Of a DNA stretch of 64,000 nt, positions 1 through 9,425 are shown piece after piece. The notes under the pieces are model-generated. The model saw only the letters and a program-made list of their open reading frames with translations. It was not told the DNA's origin and searched no databases. The stretch spans positions 62,001 through 126,000 of the forward strand of contig JAITMC010000034.1 in the NCBI GenBank assembly GCA_031277615.1, written 5' to 3'. Source of the DNA: Chryseobacterium sp. GTDB lineage: Bacteria > Bacteroidota > Bacteroidia > Flavobacteriales > Weeksellaceae. Numbering within the stretch: position 1 is the first letter of the stretch; the number at the start of each line of letters is the position of its first letter. A program made the translations under genes and the position numbers.

Positions 1-96
1 GACTTCGCCGCGATGGTTTACAACTCCGAACTTGGTATTCGTTCCTCCGATGTCAATTCCCAGGGCAACTTGTTTTGATAAATCTATTAATGACAT
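1..96 (-). CDS. ROK-family sugar kinase/regulator, N-terminal part only
   Basis: The reverse strand from an ATG at 96 reads 32 codons without a stop and runs off the window start. Residues 12-23 give LGIDIGGTNTKF, the phosphate-1 loop of the actin-like ATPase fold as found in ROK proteins such as glucokinase. No DNA-binding domain precedes it, so a kinase (glucokinase-like) is more likely than a NagC/XylR repressor. It lies 82 bp downstream of, and in the same direction as, a PepSY gene, but a functional link is not evident. Substrate cannot be told from 32 residues. Confidence 0.8.
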   Translation of the reverse strand, partial: MSLIDLSKQVALGIDIGGTNTKFGVVNHRGEV

Positions 97-178
97 TTCT
101 ATTTTAATTCTAAAGGGTTAAAATTATAAAAAAGATTGTATTAATAGATTATTAACTAAACATTTATTTAAAAAAGTT

Positions 179-1390
179 TCAGGCGGTTCTGGCCGGTTTC
201 TTTTTTCTGCGTCCCCACCAGATCATAAATCCGGTAACGGGAAGTGATGCGCATATCAGGCTGACAATGAATGCGATAATCTTAGTCGGAAGTCCGAGAA
301 TAGCTCCGACATGGATGTCATAATTGGCATTCACTACTTTCTCTCCAAAGTTTTTATCTTTCGGATCATGGGTATGAAGAAGCTCTCCTGAGTTTTCATC
401 AAAGATCAGGCTGCTGCTTTTATGATAGGAATAGGAAAGATGCTTTACATAAACCTCAAAATTCGGATGTTCATGGTCATCCATATGTTCGTGGCCCAGA
501 TCTATGGCAAATCCGTAAGAGTCCGGATACTTTTCGGTTACCGTACTGATGATTTTATCCAGTGTTCCTTCAGTTCTGAGTTCAACAGGTGCTTTGGTTT
601 TGATATGGGAGAAATCCGGATATTTTGTTTCACCTCCGGAAAATATCACATAAATCATGGCCTGAACGACAAAGAAGGCATAAAACAATCCGGTGATCGA
701 AAAAATCAGAGCGAAGATGGAAGCATAGAATCCGAGAACATTATGAAGGTCGTAGTTTTTTCTTTTCCAGCTTTTAACGTTCTTCCATTTGAATGAAAAA
801 CGCTGTTTTCTTGCTGCTTTATTTTTGGGCCACCATAGCACGATTCCGGTAATAAGCATGATTACAAAGATAATAACGGGTATTCCTACCACATAAGTCC
901 CCCAATCTTGTTTCAGGAGGAAACTCCAGTGAATCATCTTGACAATATTGAAAAACCCGTTCTTTTCATCATAAACCCTTAAGACTTTCCCTGTGTATGG
1001 GTTTACATACGCCTGTTTGTAGACCGGAAATTCATCAAAATAGTTCCAGGCATCGGTATTATGCTCATACCAAAAAAACATATAGGACATTTTTTTGTTA
1101 ATGGGAACATTTACCCAGTGAATGGGATATTTTTCCTTTACCTGCTCTGCTACAGCTTTTTCCATCACCCTGATCGGAAGGATCTGCTTTTGCTCAATAT
1201 GCTGCTCATTATGGTAAATAACGTCTTTACGCGTCACATTTTCTACCTCATCTTTAAACACGTATAATGCTCCGGTAATGGAAATAATAAAGATCAGAAA
1301 TCCAATGCCAAGACCGAACCAAAGATGCAGTCTGGCCGACCATGTTTTAAAAAATCCCGGTTTCTTTTTATGATGATGTTTTTTCTTCAT
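179..1390 (-). CDS. PepSY-associated TM protein, probable siderophore/ferric reductase-like (copy 1)
   Basis: 403 residues with four strong membrane segments (about 22-45, 165-190, 220-245, 373-396) and large periplasmic loops between them, the PepSY_TM layout. The family includes inner-membrane proteins such as FoxB and FpvG that help strip iron from siderophores by reduction; that role is inferred here from the neighbouring TonB receptors. The N-terminus begins MKKKHHHKKK, a basic His run that also opens the paralogue at 3559-4755. Conserved histidines sit in the membrane-proximal motifs (SARLHLW, MIHWSFL, YDLHNVLG, NYDIHVG) and could hold haem. It has its own promoter box at 1410-1417, so it can be expressed apart from the upstream operon. 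Confidence 0.88.
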   Translation of the reverse strand: MKKKHHHKKKPGFFKTWSARLHLWFGLGIGFLIFIISITGALYVFKDEVENVTRKDVIYHNEQHIEQKQILPIRVMEKAVAEQVKEKYPIHWVNVPINKKMSYMFFWYEHNTDAWNYFDEFPVYKQAYVNPYTGKVLRVYDEKNGFFNIVKMIHWSFLLKQDWGTYVVGIPVIIFVIMLITGIVLWWPKNKAARKQRFSFKWKNVKSWKRKNYDLHNVLGFYASIFALIFSITGLFYAFFVVQAMIYVIFSGGETKYPDFSHIKTKAPVELRTEGTLDKIISTVTEKYPDSYGFAIDLGHEHMDDHEHPNFEVYVKHLSYSYHKSSSLIFDENSGELLHTHDPKDKNFGEKVVNANYDIHVGAILGLPTKIIAFIVSLICASLPVTGFMIWWGRRKKKPARTA

Positions 1391-1409
1391 ATCGATCGGA
1401 TAAGCAGCA

Positions 1410-1417
1410 CAAAGATA
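1410..1417 (-). promoter_or_regulatory. -7 box for PepSY copy 1
   Basis: Reverse strand reads TATCTTTG, a match to the Bacteroidetes -7 consensus TAnnTTTG, 20 bases before the ATG at 1390. It lies in the 51-bp gap after the receptor gene. Confidence 0.5.
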
Positions 1418-1441
1418 AGTTTTACTTTTTATTTAGATTAA

Positions 1442-3559
1442 TTAAAATTTATATTCCAGCATTAAAGTTCCCCTGGTGCCCGGTGCATTCACAAACTCAC
1501 TGTTTCGGGCAGACCACCATGCAATAGCAGGCAGGTATTTTGTATTGAATATATTTTCAACCCCAAGAGAGACTTTCCAGTTTTTATTCACTTCATAGCT
1601 TGATTTGAAGTTGAAAACGGTATAATCCGGGACAAAGCCTTCCCCATAAGAAAATAAGCCTGTTTTTGCATTAGGCTGGAATCTGTCCTGCTGAAAAGCA
1701 TGCAGCATATCAAGTCCTATAGACAAAGATTGGACAGGCTTTGTCTGAATATAGGCAAGCACTTTCGGTGCAGAAATTCTGCTGTTGTTGATTTTGGCTG
1801 AATAATCACCATCATCCTTTAATGAGGTAATTCCTTCCATCCAGCTGTAGCTTCCTCCGAAACTGATCCATCTGGCTGGGGTAAAGTGCAGGAATCCTTC
1901 CACACCATAAACAATTTCAGGGGATCTCTGAATGGTTAAGGCCCTGTCCGGGCTCTGTACAAATGAAGCCCCCAGTTTGGATGTGCTTACATAAGAGGTG
2001 ATCTCATAGCTGATCCATCTGGAGACCTGTCCTGTAGCTCCGAATTCATAATTGTTGACGATGATTGGTTTTGTTTCCAGGTTCTGGATGGTTCCCTGTG
2101 TTGAGGTTCTTAAAATTCTTCCCAGTTCATTGATGGAGTAGGATTGTGAGAAGCTTCCGAAAAGATTCAGGAATGGTTCGATATTATAGCGTACTCCAAG
2201 ATTGGCTACCAAAGCATTATACTTTAGTTTACCGCCGGTTACGAAAATACTTTCACTGAAGGTTCCGTCGCTTTTAAGAGTGGAAAGGGTGTTGAAGTCT
2301 CCTACTTTAACGTTCATATTTTCATAGCGTAATCCACCTTTTATGGTAAGCTTTTTCAAAAGATCTACTTTTACCAAAAGGAAAGGAGCAAGATTGGTCA
2401 TACTCATGTCCGGGGTCCAGAAGCGGCCGTCTTCCAGTTTCTGAACCGTCTGATCATTCAGGATATCCATACCGTACATGATTTCAGCCTGGGATTGATC
2501 AGCAGTCCATAACCGGGTATCGAAATTGATCCGGGCACCGTATTTTTTAGAGATTACATTGGACTGTCCGCCGCCAAAGAAGGTATCACTGTAGCCATAT
2601 ACTGTTCTGAAATCCTGCATATAAGCATTGAAATTCAATGAGGTAGTTCCTCCGAACATGTTCTGGTTATCATAATTGATTCTGAAATTATGGTTTCTGG
2701 GTGTTCCCTGAGGAGTCGTCTCCAGGCTTTTGCCTATTCCCTCCCCAATGGTTGGGGTGATGCCGTATTTTCCGGTTTTCAATCCTAAGTTGAGGTCGGA
2801 TTTTGAGGCATAGCCAATATAGGATGCTTCAATTCTCTGATCGGAATTGATGTTGTAGCCCAGTTTCAGCATTCCGTTATAGTTGTTCATTTTGGCTGTG
2901 CTGTAGGTCGGGGTAAGATATATGCCGTCTGCATCTTTCATATACCCTGTCCTTTCGTAGGCTAAAGAGAATACATAGTCGAATTTGTTGATTTTCCCGG
3001 ATAAAAGCTGGCTGGCTCTCACGCCAAGTGTCCCTCCGTAAGGCTGGCCGGTAAATCCGATCTGTGAAAGCCCGGAAATCCTCTGATCCGCTTTACTTCT
3101 GCGGGTAATATAGTTGATGATTCCTCCGTCGGCACCGTTTCCGTAAATGGAAGAAGCTCCCTTGATGACTTCAATCCTTTCAATAACAGAAGGATCGATG
3201 CTTCTTAAATCCCTGGCTCCGTTTCTGAGTGGAGTAGACTGGGGAATCCCATCGATCAGAACAAGAACCTGGCGCCCTCTTAAGGTCTGTCCGGTATTGG
3301 ACGTCTGCCCGGAATTGGTTCCTAAACTGGGAACGGTATACTGAAGGATACTCGTAATGTCTGAATTGACCGTTAACTGAGACTGGATCTGCTTTTCAGC
3401 GACCACTGTTACCGAGCCTGGTATTTCTTTAATATTTTCCTTTTTCCGGGAGGCGGTCATGATCACTTCATCCACATTGTTGGTCTTAGTACTGTCTTTA
3501 ACCTGTGCAAAAACAACTGCCGATCCTAAACATGCAGCTGATAAAAGCGCTTTTTTCAT
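1442..3559 (-). CDS. TonB-dependent outer-membrane receptor (FecA/CirA-like)
   Basis: 705 residues from the ATG at 3559. A longer reading starts at 3598, but the ATG at 3559 is followed at once by a clean signal peptide (MKKALLSAACLGSAVVFAQ) and overlaps the upstream stop as TAATG, so it is the better start. A plug domain follows (EVIMTASRKKENIKEIP, then IERIEVIKGASSIYGNGADGG), then a 22-strand-type barrel ending in LMLEYKF with the terminal Phe used by the BAM machinery. It is translationally coupled to the PepSY gene before it, suggesting the pair handles one iron chelate: import by this receptor, then reduction at the inner membrane. The ligand is not predictable. Confidence 0.92.
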   Translation of the reverse strand: MKKALLSAACLGSAVVFAQVKDSTKTNNVDEVIMTASRKKENIKEIPGSVTVVAEKQIQSQLTVNSDITSILQYTVPSLGTNSGQTSNTGQTLRGRQVLVLIDGIPQSTPLRNGARDLRSIDPSVIERIEVIKGASSIYGNGADGGIINYITRRSKADQRISGLSQIGFTGQPYGGTLGVRASQLLSGKINKFDYVFSLAYERTGYMKDADGIYLTPTYSTAKMNNYNGMLKLGYNINSDQRIEASYIGYASKSDLNLGLKTGKYGITPTIGEGIGKSLETTPQGTPRNHNFRINYDNQNMFGGTTSLNFNAYMQDFRTVYGYSDTFFGGGQSNVISKKYGARINFDTRLWTADQSQAEIMYGMDILNDQTVQKLEDGRFWTPDMSMTNLAPFLLVKVDLLKKLTIKGGLRYENMNVKVGDFNTLSTLKSDGTFSESIFVTGGKLKYNALVANLGVRYNIEPFLNLFGSFSQSYSINELGRILRTSTQGTIQNLETKPIIVNNYEFGATGQVSRWISYEITSYVSTSKLGASFVQSPDRALTIQRSPEIVYGVEGFLHFTPARWISFGGSYSWMEGITSLKDDGDYSAKINNSRISAPKVLAYIQTKPVQSLSIGLDMLHAFQQDRFQPNAKTGLFSYGEGFVPDYTVFNFKSSYEVNKNWKVSLGVENIFNTKYLPAIAWWSARNSEFVNAPGTRGTLMLEYKF

Positions 3560-4755
3560 TATATTTTCTTTCCTTGTTTCTTTTGTTTGCCCCACCATAC
3601 CAGAAAGCCTGTTACAGGGAGTGAAGTGCAGATAAGCCCGGTAATGAACCAGATGATCTTTCCGAACAGACCGAAGTAAGAGCCTGTATGGATGTCGTAA
3701 TTGGCATTGGCATATTTTTCTGCGTTGGTGAGTTTCTGATGAGGTTTTTCTGCCAGAAGTTTTCCAGAGTATTTATCAAAGACCAGAGTGCTTCTTTCAC
3801 TGAACCTTCCCTCTTCCCCGTAGATCGTTACCGGAATGTTTTTCAGGTCCTTTCCTTTCTTGTTTTTTCCGCTCAGAGGGATTCTGAAGCTGGCTGATTC
3901 CGGGTATAATTTCCGGGTCTGTTGAGCGGTAAGGTCATAGACTGCACTGTTTTTTGCCATCAGTGAATCAGGTGAATCGATCTCTTTATCTTTCGGAAGA
4001 TCTGCCGCTCCGGATAAAGTAAAATGAATGGCATTTTTCACATACGGATACGCAAAATAGATCCCGGTAATGCTCATCAAAAGAGCAATGAATGAAGCAT
4101 AGAATCCTAATACATTGTGAAGGTCGTAATTTCTGCGTTTCCAGGTTTTTACATTTTCCCAGCTGAACCAGAAGCGTCCTTTTCGTGCTTTTTTATTTTT
4201 CGGCCACCACAATACAATTCCGGTGATCAGCATGATGATAAACAGAACCGTAGGAATGCCCACTACATATTTCCCCCATTCAGAATTGAGGAGAAGACTC
4301 CAGTGTATGTATTTCAGAATATTGAAGAAACTGTACTTCTCGTCATAGACTGCCAGAATTTTCCCGTTGTACTGGTTTACATAGACCAGTTTGTTGATTT
4401 TTACCTCCTCAAAATAATTCCAGCCCTTTTTATTTTTTTCATAGTATAAAAAACGGTAGGATTTATTCCTGTCCAGTGGAATTTCAACAGAATTCAACGG
4501 GAATTTCTCCTGTAGCTCAAGGTTTACTTTTTCCTTTAGGGTATTGACAGGCAGGGGAGCGGGAGCTGTTTCTTTTACATAAATGGCCTCTTTACGGAAC
4601 CTGTTCTGTATTTCATCCTTGAACACAAATAAAGTCCCTGTAAGTGACACAATAAAAACAATGATCCCTACCGACAACCCCAGCCACAAATGCAGCCTGG
4701 CTGACCATCTTTTAGCTGGAGAAACTTTCTTTTTATGATGATGCTTTTTTTTCAT
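3559..4755 (-). CDS. PepSY-associated TM protein, probable siderophore/ferric reductase-like (copy 2)
   Basis: 398 residues, clearly paralogous to the product of 179-1390: same MKKKHHHKKK opening, same four membrane segments, same SARLHLW, IHWSLL, YDLHNVLGFYAS and NYDIHTG motifs. Its stop codon overlaps the ATG of the downstream TonB receptor by one base (TAATG), so the two are coupled. A hairpin with a U-run ends three bases before its ATG, so transcription arriving from the upstream receptor must read through it. Role in releasing iron from a siderophore is inferred from family and context. Confidence 0.88.
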   Translation of the reverse strand: MKKKHHHKKKVSPAKRWSARLHLWLGLSVGIIVFIVSLTGTLFVFKDEIQNRFRKEAIYVKETAPAPLPVNTLKEKVNLELQEKFPLNSVEIPLDRNKSYRFLYYEKNKKGWNYFEEVKINKLVYVNQYNGKILAVYDEKYSFFNILKYIHWSLLLNSEWGKYVVGIPTVLFIIMLITGIVLWWPKNKKARKGRFWFSWENVKTWKRRNYDLHNVLGFYASFIALLMSITGIYFAYPYVKNAIHFTLSGAADLPKDKEIDSPDSLMAKNSAVYDLTAQQTRKLYPESASFRIPLSGKNKKGKDLKNIPVTIYGEEGRFSERSTLVFDKYSGKLLAEKPHQKLTNAEKYANANYDIHTGSYFGLFGKIIWFITGLICTSLPVTGFLVWWGKQKKQGKKI

Positions 4756-4757
4756 AC

Positions 4758-4792
4758 CAAAAAAGTTAACCCGGTGAAGGGCTAACTTTTCA
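4758..4792 (-). terminator. Intra-operon terminator-like hairpin abutting PepSY copy 2
   Basis: On the reverse strand AAAAGTTAGCCC pairs with GGGTTAACTTTT (12 bp, one G-U) around a 6-base loop and is followed by six T, then GGT and the ATG at 4755. It may separate the receptor unit from the PepSY2 unit, or attenuate it. Confidence 0.75.
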
Positions 4793-4796
4793 TTAT

Positions 4797-7004
4797 TTAA
4801 AATTTATATCCTATTGATAATCTGAAATTACGCGGGGCTTCGGCCTGATAGTAATAACCGCCTCTGTACGTTCCGTTGGCCTGAAGGAAATCTATACTGC
4901 TTCCGCTGTATAAATACCGGTCGAAAATATTGAATACATTAAAGTTAACTCTGAATTTCGTGTTCTCCCAGGACAGGCCAGCATCAAATTTCACATAATC
5001 ATTCATATTAAGCGTAGTAGAGCTTCCCCAGTTCCAGCTGCTTCTGTCTGCCAGGTAACTTCCTCCGAAGCTCAACCCGAATCCTTCCAGCACCCCATCG
5101 GTGAAAGTATAATTCAGCCATCCGTTCGCAGTATGTTTGGCATATCCCGGTACACGGTCTCCTTTGTTGGCTTTTGCTGTTGTTTCGGTATATTTATTTT
5201 CCGTGAATGCGTAATTGAATATCGCGTTGAATCCTCTGGTAATCTGTCCTTTAAGGTCGAATTCCACTCCCTGAACTCTTGTTTTTCCAAGGAGAATAGA
5301 GTATTGTCCGCTGGGATCTGTAGGGTCTCCTGTGATGGTATTGTCTTTATTGATGTTATATAAAGATAATGTAGTATTCCATTTTCCTGAAAACCAGTCT
5401 TTTTTGAATCCAACCTCTACATTGCTTCCTGTTATAGGCTTAGCCGTCGTTCCGTCCCGGAATAAACCGGCCTGCGGAGAAAATGCCTGATCATACAATG
5501 CATAGGCAGACATATTTTCATTAATCGAGTAGCTTAGTCCTAAACGCGGCGTAATTCTGTTGGCCGTAGATTTTGTTCCGTAGCTGTTTTCTTTCACTGT
5601 GGTATATCTCGCGGCTACTGTTAATCTTAAAGCATCGTCAAGAAATCCTAATTCATCCTGTAGATATAAACCGGTGTAATTTTGGTTAATGGTTCCTCCC
5701 GCCCCGGCTCTCACAGAAAGAGGAGTACTTTTGTTGAACGGTTTGAAATCATTTTTCGGGCCTGAATACGAAGCTGTACCATTGATGTCGTAATTATTGG
5801 TATCAATATTATACCAGTAATTGAAATCCGCCGGTAAGGAAGTGTCATTGGTTTCATTGAACTTATCCAGGTTATAGGATTGCGACCAGTCTGCCAGATA
5901 TTTTTTACTTCCAAGATCCAGTCCTGCCAGTATTTTATGGGAGACACTCCCGGTTTTGGCATATCCGTTCAGGAAGATCTGCCCGAATTTCATTTCGTTG
6001 CTCGCCTCCCAGTAGTTAAGTCCGCGAAGCATATAGTTATCCTGGAACATACTTGGCCAGATATCACTTCCCATGGTATATTCATTTACATAGCTTAACT
6101 GAGAAGTCAGCTTCCAGTTATCATTAAACTTATGCTGAAGGTTTAAGTTAACCGTATTGTTGGTCACTTTGGTAGGATCAAGGTTGAGGTCAGTAACCGT
6201 ATATTCACGGGGCTTTACACCGTATCCCTGAAAATTGTAAACGTAGGCAGAACCTACTTCTGACATTTTGGCTCTCTGGTAAATATATTCTGCCGTTAAG
6301 GTCGTGTTATCCGTAAGATTTACTTTCAGGGAAGGGTTAATGATATACCGGTCGTTGAATTCATAGTCCCTGAAACTGTTTCTGTTCTGAGCCATTAAAT
6401 TCAGTCTGAACGCTACTTTATCTGTAATTTTAGTATCAATATCAGTTTCTCCACGGTACATATTATAGCTTCCGAGGGTTACCTTTGCGGTACCGTTTAA
6501 AGAATTTCCTGACGGTTTTTTCGTAACGATATTATAAATCCCGCTGGGCTCGCCATTTGACATTAAGAATCCTGATGGGCCTTTGATGAATTCAATATGG
6601 TCTACAAAACTCATATCTTCACTGAGCGGTCCCCAGTTTGACGTTACATTTACCCCGTTCATAAAAGCGGCAGCTCTTGATCCTCTCATGTTCACACGGG
6701 TGTACATATCTCCCCAGTGCTCCAGCCTTTGTGCTCCGGCAACATTTCTTAAAACGCCGTCGCTTAAAGTGGTTACCTGCTGATCTTCAAGGGCTCTGTT
6801 CGTAATAATGGAAATATTCTGAGGGATTTTGATTAGTTCTTCATCAAGACGCAGAGAGGATGAACCCTGTTTTTCCACGTACTTTTTGTAATACCTTCCA
6901 TTTACGATAACTTCTTCAATAGAATTAGACTTGATGGTATCTTTTTCCTGAGCAAAAGTGAGCATTGAGGCTAACAGTGCTGCTCCTGTTGTTATTTTCT
7001 TCAT
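4797..7004 (-). CDS. TonB-dependent siderophore receptor
   Basis: 735 residues. Signal peptide MKKITTGAALLASMLTFAQ; plug with the siderophore-receptor pattern (PQNISIITNRALEDQQ, then VNMRGSRAAAFMNGV and HIEFIKGPSGFLMSNGEPSG IYNIVTKKP); barrel ending in RLSIGYKF. The layout resembles FhuA/FpvA-type receptors rather than SusC or vitamin B12 receptors. It follows a second receptor by 20 bp, so both are probably on one transcript. The two share only general family similarity, which suggests uptake of different ferric siderophores. Product acts in the outer membrane with TonB-ExbBD, which is not encoded here. Confidence 0.93.
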   Translation of the reverse strand: MKKITTGAALLASMLTFAQEKDTIKSNSIEEVIVNGRYYKKYVEKQGSSSLRLDEELIKIPQNISIITNRALEDQQVTTLSDGVLRNVAGAQRLEHWGDMYTRVNMRGSRAAAFMNGVNVTSNWGPLSEDMSFVDHIEFIKGPSGFLMSNGEPSGIYNIVTKKPSGNSLNGTAKVTLGSYNMYRGETDIDTKITDKVAFRLNLMAQNRNSFRDYEFNDRYIINPSLKVNLTDNTTLTAEYIYQRAKMSEVGSAYVYNFQGYGVKPREYTVTDLNLDPTKVTNNTVNLNLQHKFNDNWKLTSQLSYVNEYTMGSDIWPSMFQDNYMLRGLNYWEASNEMKFGQIFLNGYAKTGSVSHKILAGLDLGSKKYLADWSQSYNLDKFNETNDTSLPADFNYWYNIDTNNYDINGTASYSGPKNDFKPFNKSTPLSVRAGAGGTINQNYTGLYLQDELGFLDDALRLTVAARYTTVKENSYGTKSTANRITPRLGLSYSINENMSAYALYDQAFSPQAGLFRDGTTAKPITGSNVEVGFKKDWFSGKWNTTLSLYNINKDNTITGDPTDPSGQYSILLGKTRVQGVEFDLKGQITRGFNAIFNYAFTENKYTETTAKANKGDRVPGYAKHTANGWLNYTFTDGVLEGFGLSFGGSYLADRSSWNWGSSTTLNMNDYVKFDAGLSWENTKFRVNFNVFNIFDRYLYSGSSIDFLQANGTYRGGYYYQAEAPRNFRLSIGYKF

Positions 7005-7024
7005 TCTTTTATAAAGCGGGGTAC

Positions 7025-9250
7025 TTAGAATTTATAGGTTACACTTCCCAAAGCATTGATAAGCGTCTGAGGATTTGCTGTTGTAAATCCTACCCAATAA
7101 TGTTTATTGGTGAAATTGTCAACCTTTACACCGATTCTGAATTTCTTTGTATCGTAAAAAGCGCTTGCATTGAGTACTAAGTAGGTCGGAAGGACAAAAA
7201 TATCTCTCCCTGTAATATTGTTATTAGTATCCAGAATATTGTTATTCAATATGGAGTTGGCATTAGCATAGTTTCCACCCAAGCCAAATCCTAAACCTTT
7301 TAAGCTTCCTTCAAGAATCTGGTAGCTTGCATAGATGCTCGCTAACCAAGGTGAACCCGCTGTTCCGGGTCTTCTTCCCTTTGTTGCCGCATCAGATTCT
7401 ATATATTTTGAGTCGTTATAGCTAACCCCTCCTACTAATGATAATCCCTTTAGCAAATAGGCATTTACCTCTAATTCCACACCCTCACTTTTCAGTTTAC
7501 CTGCTTGGGTTTGAAGAGCATTTATTCCTGAAAACCCTGTGGTAACCAAAGAATTTTTTACCCTGATATTATAATAGCTTAATGTTGCATTAACTCTTCC
7601 TTTGAAAATACTCCCTTTAAAACCACCTTCAAACTGATTGGCTCTTTCAGGATCAGACAAAATAGGGTCTACTCCGGCATCTGTAAATATGTACCCGTTG
7701 CTTTTGAAACTGTTCTGATAGTTTCCGAAAACAGAGAATTTGTCTTTGATAATCTGATAAGTTATACCAAACTTTGGTGAAAATGCAGACTGATTGTACG
7801 CTTTTATATCATTCACCCATAATTTGCCACCTTTGAAGTTATTGCTTTCATATCGAACGGAAGCCATAATATTCAATCCGGCAGTTGGAGTAAATACATT
7901 GGAAATATAACCACTGTATGTATTCTGATCATCGGTCTGATCATAAGTGCTTTTAGGTAAATTTTGATAAGCCTGAGCTAATGTATCAGCATTAAATGTT
8001 CCTGAATAATCATAGCCGCTTGTTGGGACGTCAGGTAATAAAAAGCCTTGTGTAAAATATACATAATGCAGTCTGTTTTTAATTGCCATAAAATCAAAAC
8101 CAACTACAGTTCTGTTACGCATCTCATTTCCAAACTTATAATCGAAATTGAAATTCTGCTGAACCTGGAAATAGGTTTTTTTACTTTTATCTGTAGACTG
8201 ATCTGCTCTTTTTACATACATGTTATTGTCTGCAGGATCTACTGTTACGGCAAAGTATGGATTATATCCGTCTGAAAAAGTATAAGCTGTGCTTATATTG
8301 GTCGATGACCGGATATGTTCATCAATCTGGTAATTAACCTGTCCAAGAATGTTTCTTACTTTTGACGTAGTATAAAGACCTTTTCCTGTATATGACTGTT
8401 TGTAATCCAATCCTAATTTTTCCAGGTCCTTCATGTTGTCTACATTCGTATAAGGGTCTCCCAGATAATTTGGATTCTTTTTTAAATAGAAAAATGATTG
8501 TTCAGGAGTTGCTCTTGTATCAAACATTTCATAATCCAGACTTAAGCTTAATTTATCATTAACCTTATATAGCAATGAAGGGGCAAAAGCGGTATATGAA
8601 TTTTTAGCATCTGTTTTCTGGAAAGTTCCACTGTTTGTATATGCCGTATTTAAACGGAACATTAATTTTTTATCATTAGTCACAGGAGTATTGATATCCG
8701 CCTGTGCTCTGTAGTAATTGTAGCTTCCCCCAATTAATGAAATATTTCCTTCAAATTTATCATAGGGCTTTTTTGTAACCCTGTTTACAACTCCTCCGTA
8801 TGAGGTTACATTGCTGCCGAATAATGTTCCGGATGGTCCTTTCAGTACTTCAAGTTTTTCCACATTCACAGCGTCAATAGAAGTTGTAACTGGAGCTACC
8901 AAACCATTTCGTAAAGAATTGTTGGAAGTAAACCCTCTTAAAGATATATAAGCTCCGCCATCTCCTGCCCGGTTGGTAGCACTCCACATTTTTTGGATAC
9001 CGGTCACATTTCTGTACGCATCATCCACCGAATAGATCATTTGATTTTCAAAAAATATTTTATCTACGGTAGAATAAGACTGTGGATTTTCAATAGCCTT
9101 TAAAGGCATTTTATTGGTATACTCTGAATCTTTTTTAAGGATGGAGTTAATGATGACTTCTTCTATATTTTTAGAATGTATGCTGTCTTTTTGTTGTGCC
9201 ATCGCAGCAACGCCTGAAAGCAGAGATACGCTCAGTATGATCTTTTTCAT
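7025..9250 (-). CDS. TonB-dependent siderophore receptor
   Basis: 741 residues. Signal peptide MKKIILSVSLLSGVAAMAQ; plug with YSTVDKIFFENQMIYSVDD, ISLRGFTSNNSLRNGL and LEVLKGPSGTLFGSNVTSYGG VVNRVTKKP; barrel ending in LGSVTYKF. Starts 9 bp after a small membrane-protein gene and is followed after 20 bp by a second receptor gene. Most likely imports a ferric siderophore through the outer membrane. The terminal aromatic residue and full length indicate an intact gene. Confidence 0.93.
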   Translation of the reverse strand: MKKIILSVSLLSGVAAMAQQKDSIHSKNIEEVIINSILKKDSEYTNKMPLKAIENPQSYSTVDKIFFENQMIYSVDDAYRNVTGIQKMWSATNRAGDGGAYISLRGFTSNNSLRNGLVAPVTTSIDAVNVEKLEVLKGPSGTLFGSNVTSYGGVVNRVTKKPYDKFEGNISLIGGSYNYYRAQADINTPVTNDKKLMFRLNTAYTNSGTFQKTDAKNSYTAFAPSLLYKVNDKLSLSLDYEMFDTRATPEQSFFYLKKNPNYLGDPYTNVDNMKDLEKLGLDYKQSYTGKGLYTTSKVRNILGQVNYQIDEHIRSSTNISTAYTFSDGYNPYFAVTVDPADNNMYVKRADQSTDKSKKTYFQVQQNFNFDYKFGNEMRNRTVVGFDFMAIKNRLHYVYFTQGFLLPDVPTSGYDYSGTFNADTLAQAYQNLPKSTYDQTDDQNTYSGYISNVFTPTAGLNIMASVRYESNNFKGGKLWVNDIKAYNQSAFSPKFGITYQIIKDKFSVFGNYQNSFKSNGYIFTDAGVDPILSDPERANQFEGGFKGSIFKGRVNATLSYYNIRVKNSLVTTGFSGINALQTQAGKLKSEGVELEVNAYLLKGLSLVGGVSYNDSKYIESDAATKGRRPGTAGSPWLASIYASYQILEGSLKGLGFGLGGNYANANSILNNNILDTNNNITGRDIFVLPTYLVLNASAFYDTKKFRIGVKVDNFTNKHYWVGFTTANPQTLINALGSVTYKF

Positions 9251-9259
9251 TTGAAAAAA

Positions 9260-9424
9260 TTATTTATAGTAGTGTTTAATAATCAAAATCAGTGGTATGG
9301 AAAGGGTAATCCATCCCAGTATATCCCATATGCCGTCGCCCAGTAATGCTGTGATCAGCCCGAAAAGAGATAAAAAAGTCAGAAAAAGAGGCATTCCCCA
9401 AAGTTTCAGAAATGTTTTTTTCAT
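9260..9424 (-). CDS. Small two-helix membrane protein of the iron operon
   Basis: A 54-residue ORF fills the gap between the PepSY gene and the receptor: its ATG at 9424 lies one base after the upstream stop and its TAA ends 9 bp before the next ATG. It begins MKKTFLKLWGMPLFLTFLSL and has two hydrophobic stretches (about 10-28 and 31-49) parted by a short GDGIWD turn, then a basic tail (KHYYK). The tight packing in an operon and the codon-like composition argue that it is real. I do not recognise a named family; an accessory subunit of the PepSY reductase is a guess from position. Confidence 0.8.
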   Translation of the reverse strand: MKKTFLKLWGMPLFLTFLSLFGLITALLGDGIWDILGWITLSIPLILIIKHYYK

Positions 9425-9425
9425 C

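Noticed and set aside
422-796. Many other open frames on the opposite strand of long genes (for example 422-796, 9718-10146, 52378-53031)
   Set aside because: They are antisense shadows of well-supported genes with no family match or start signals.
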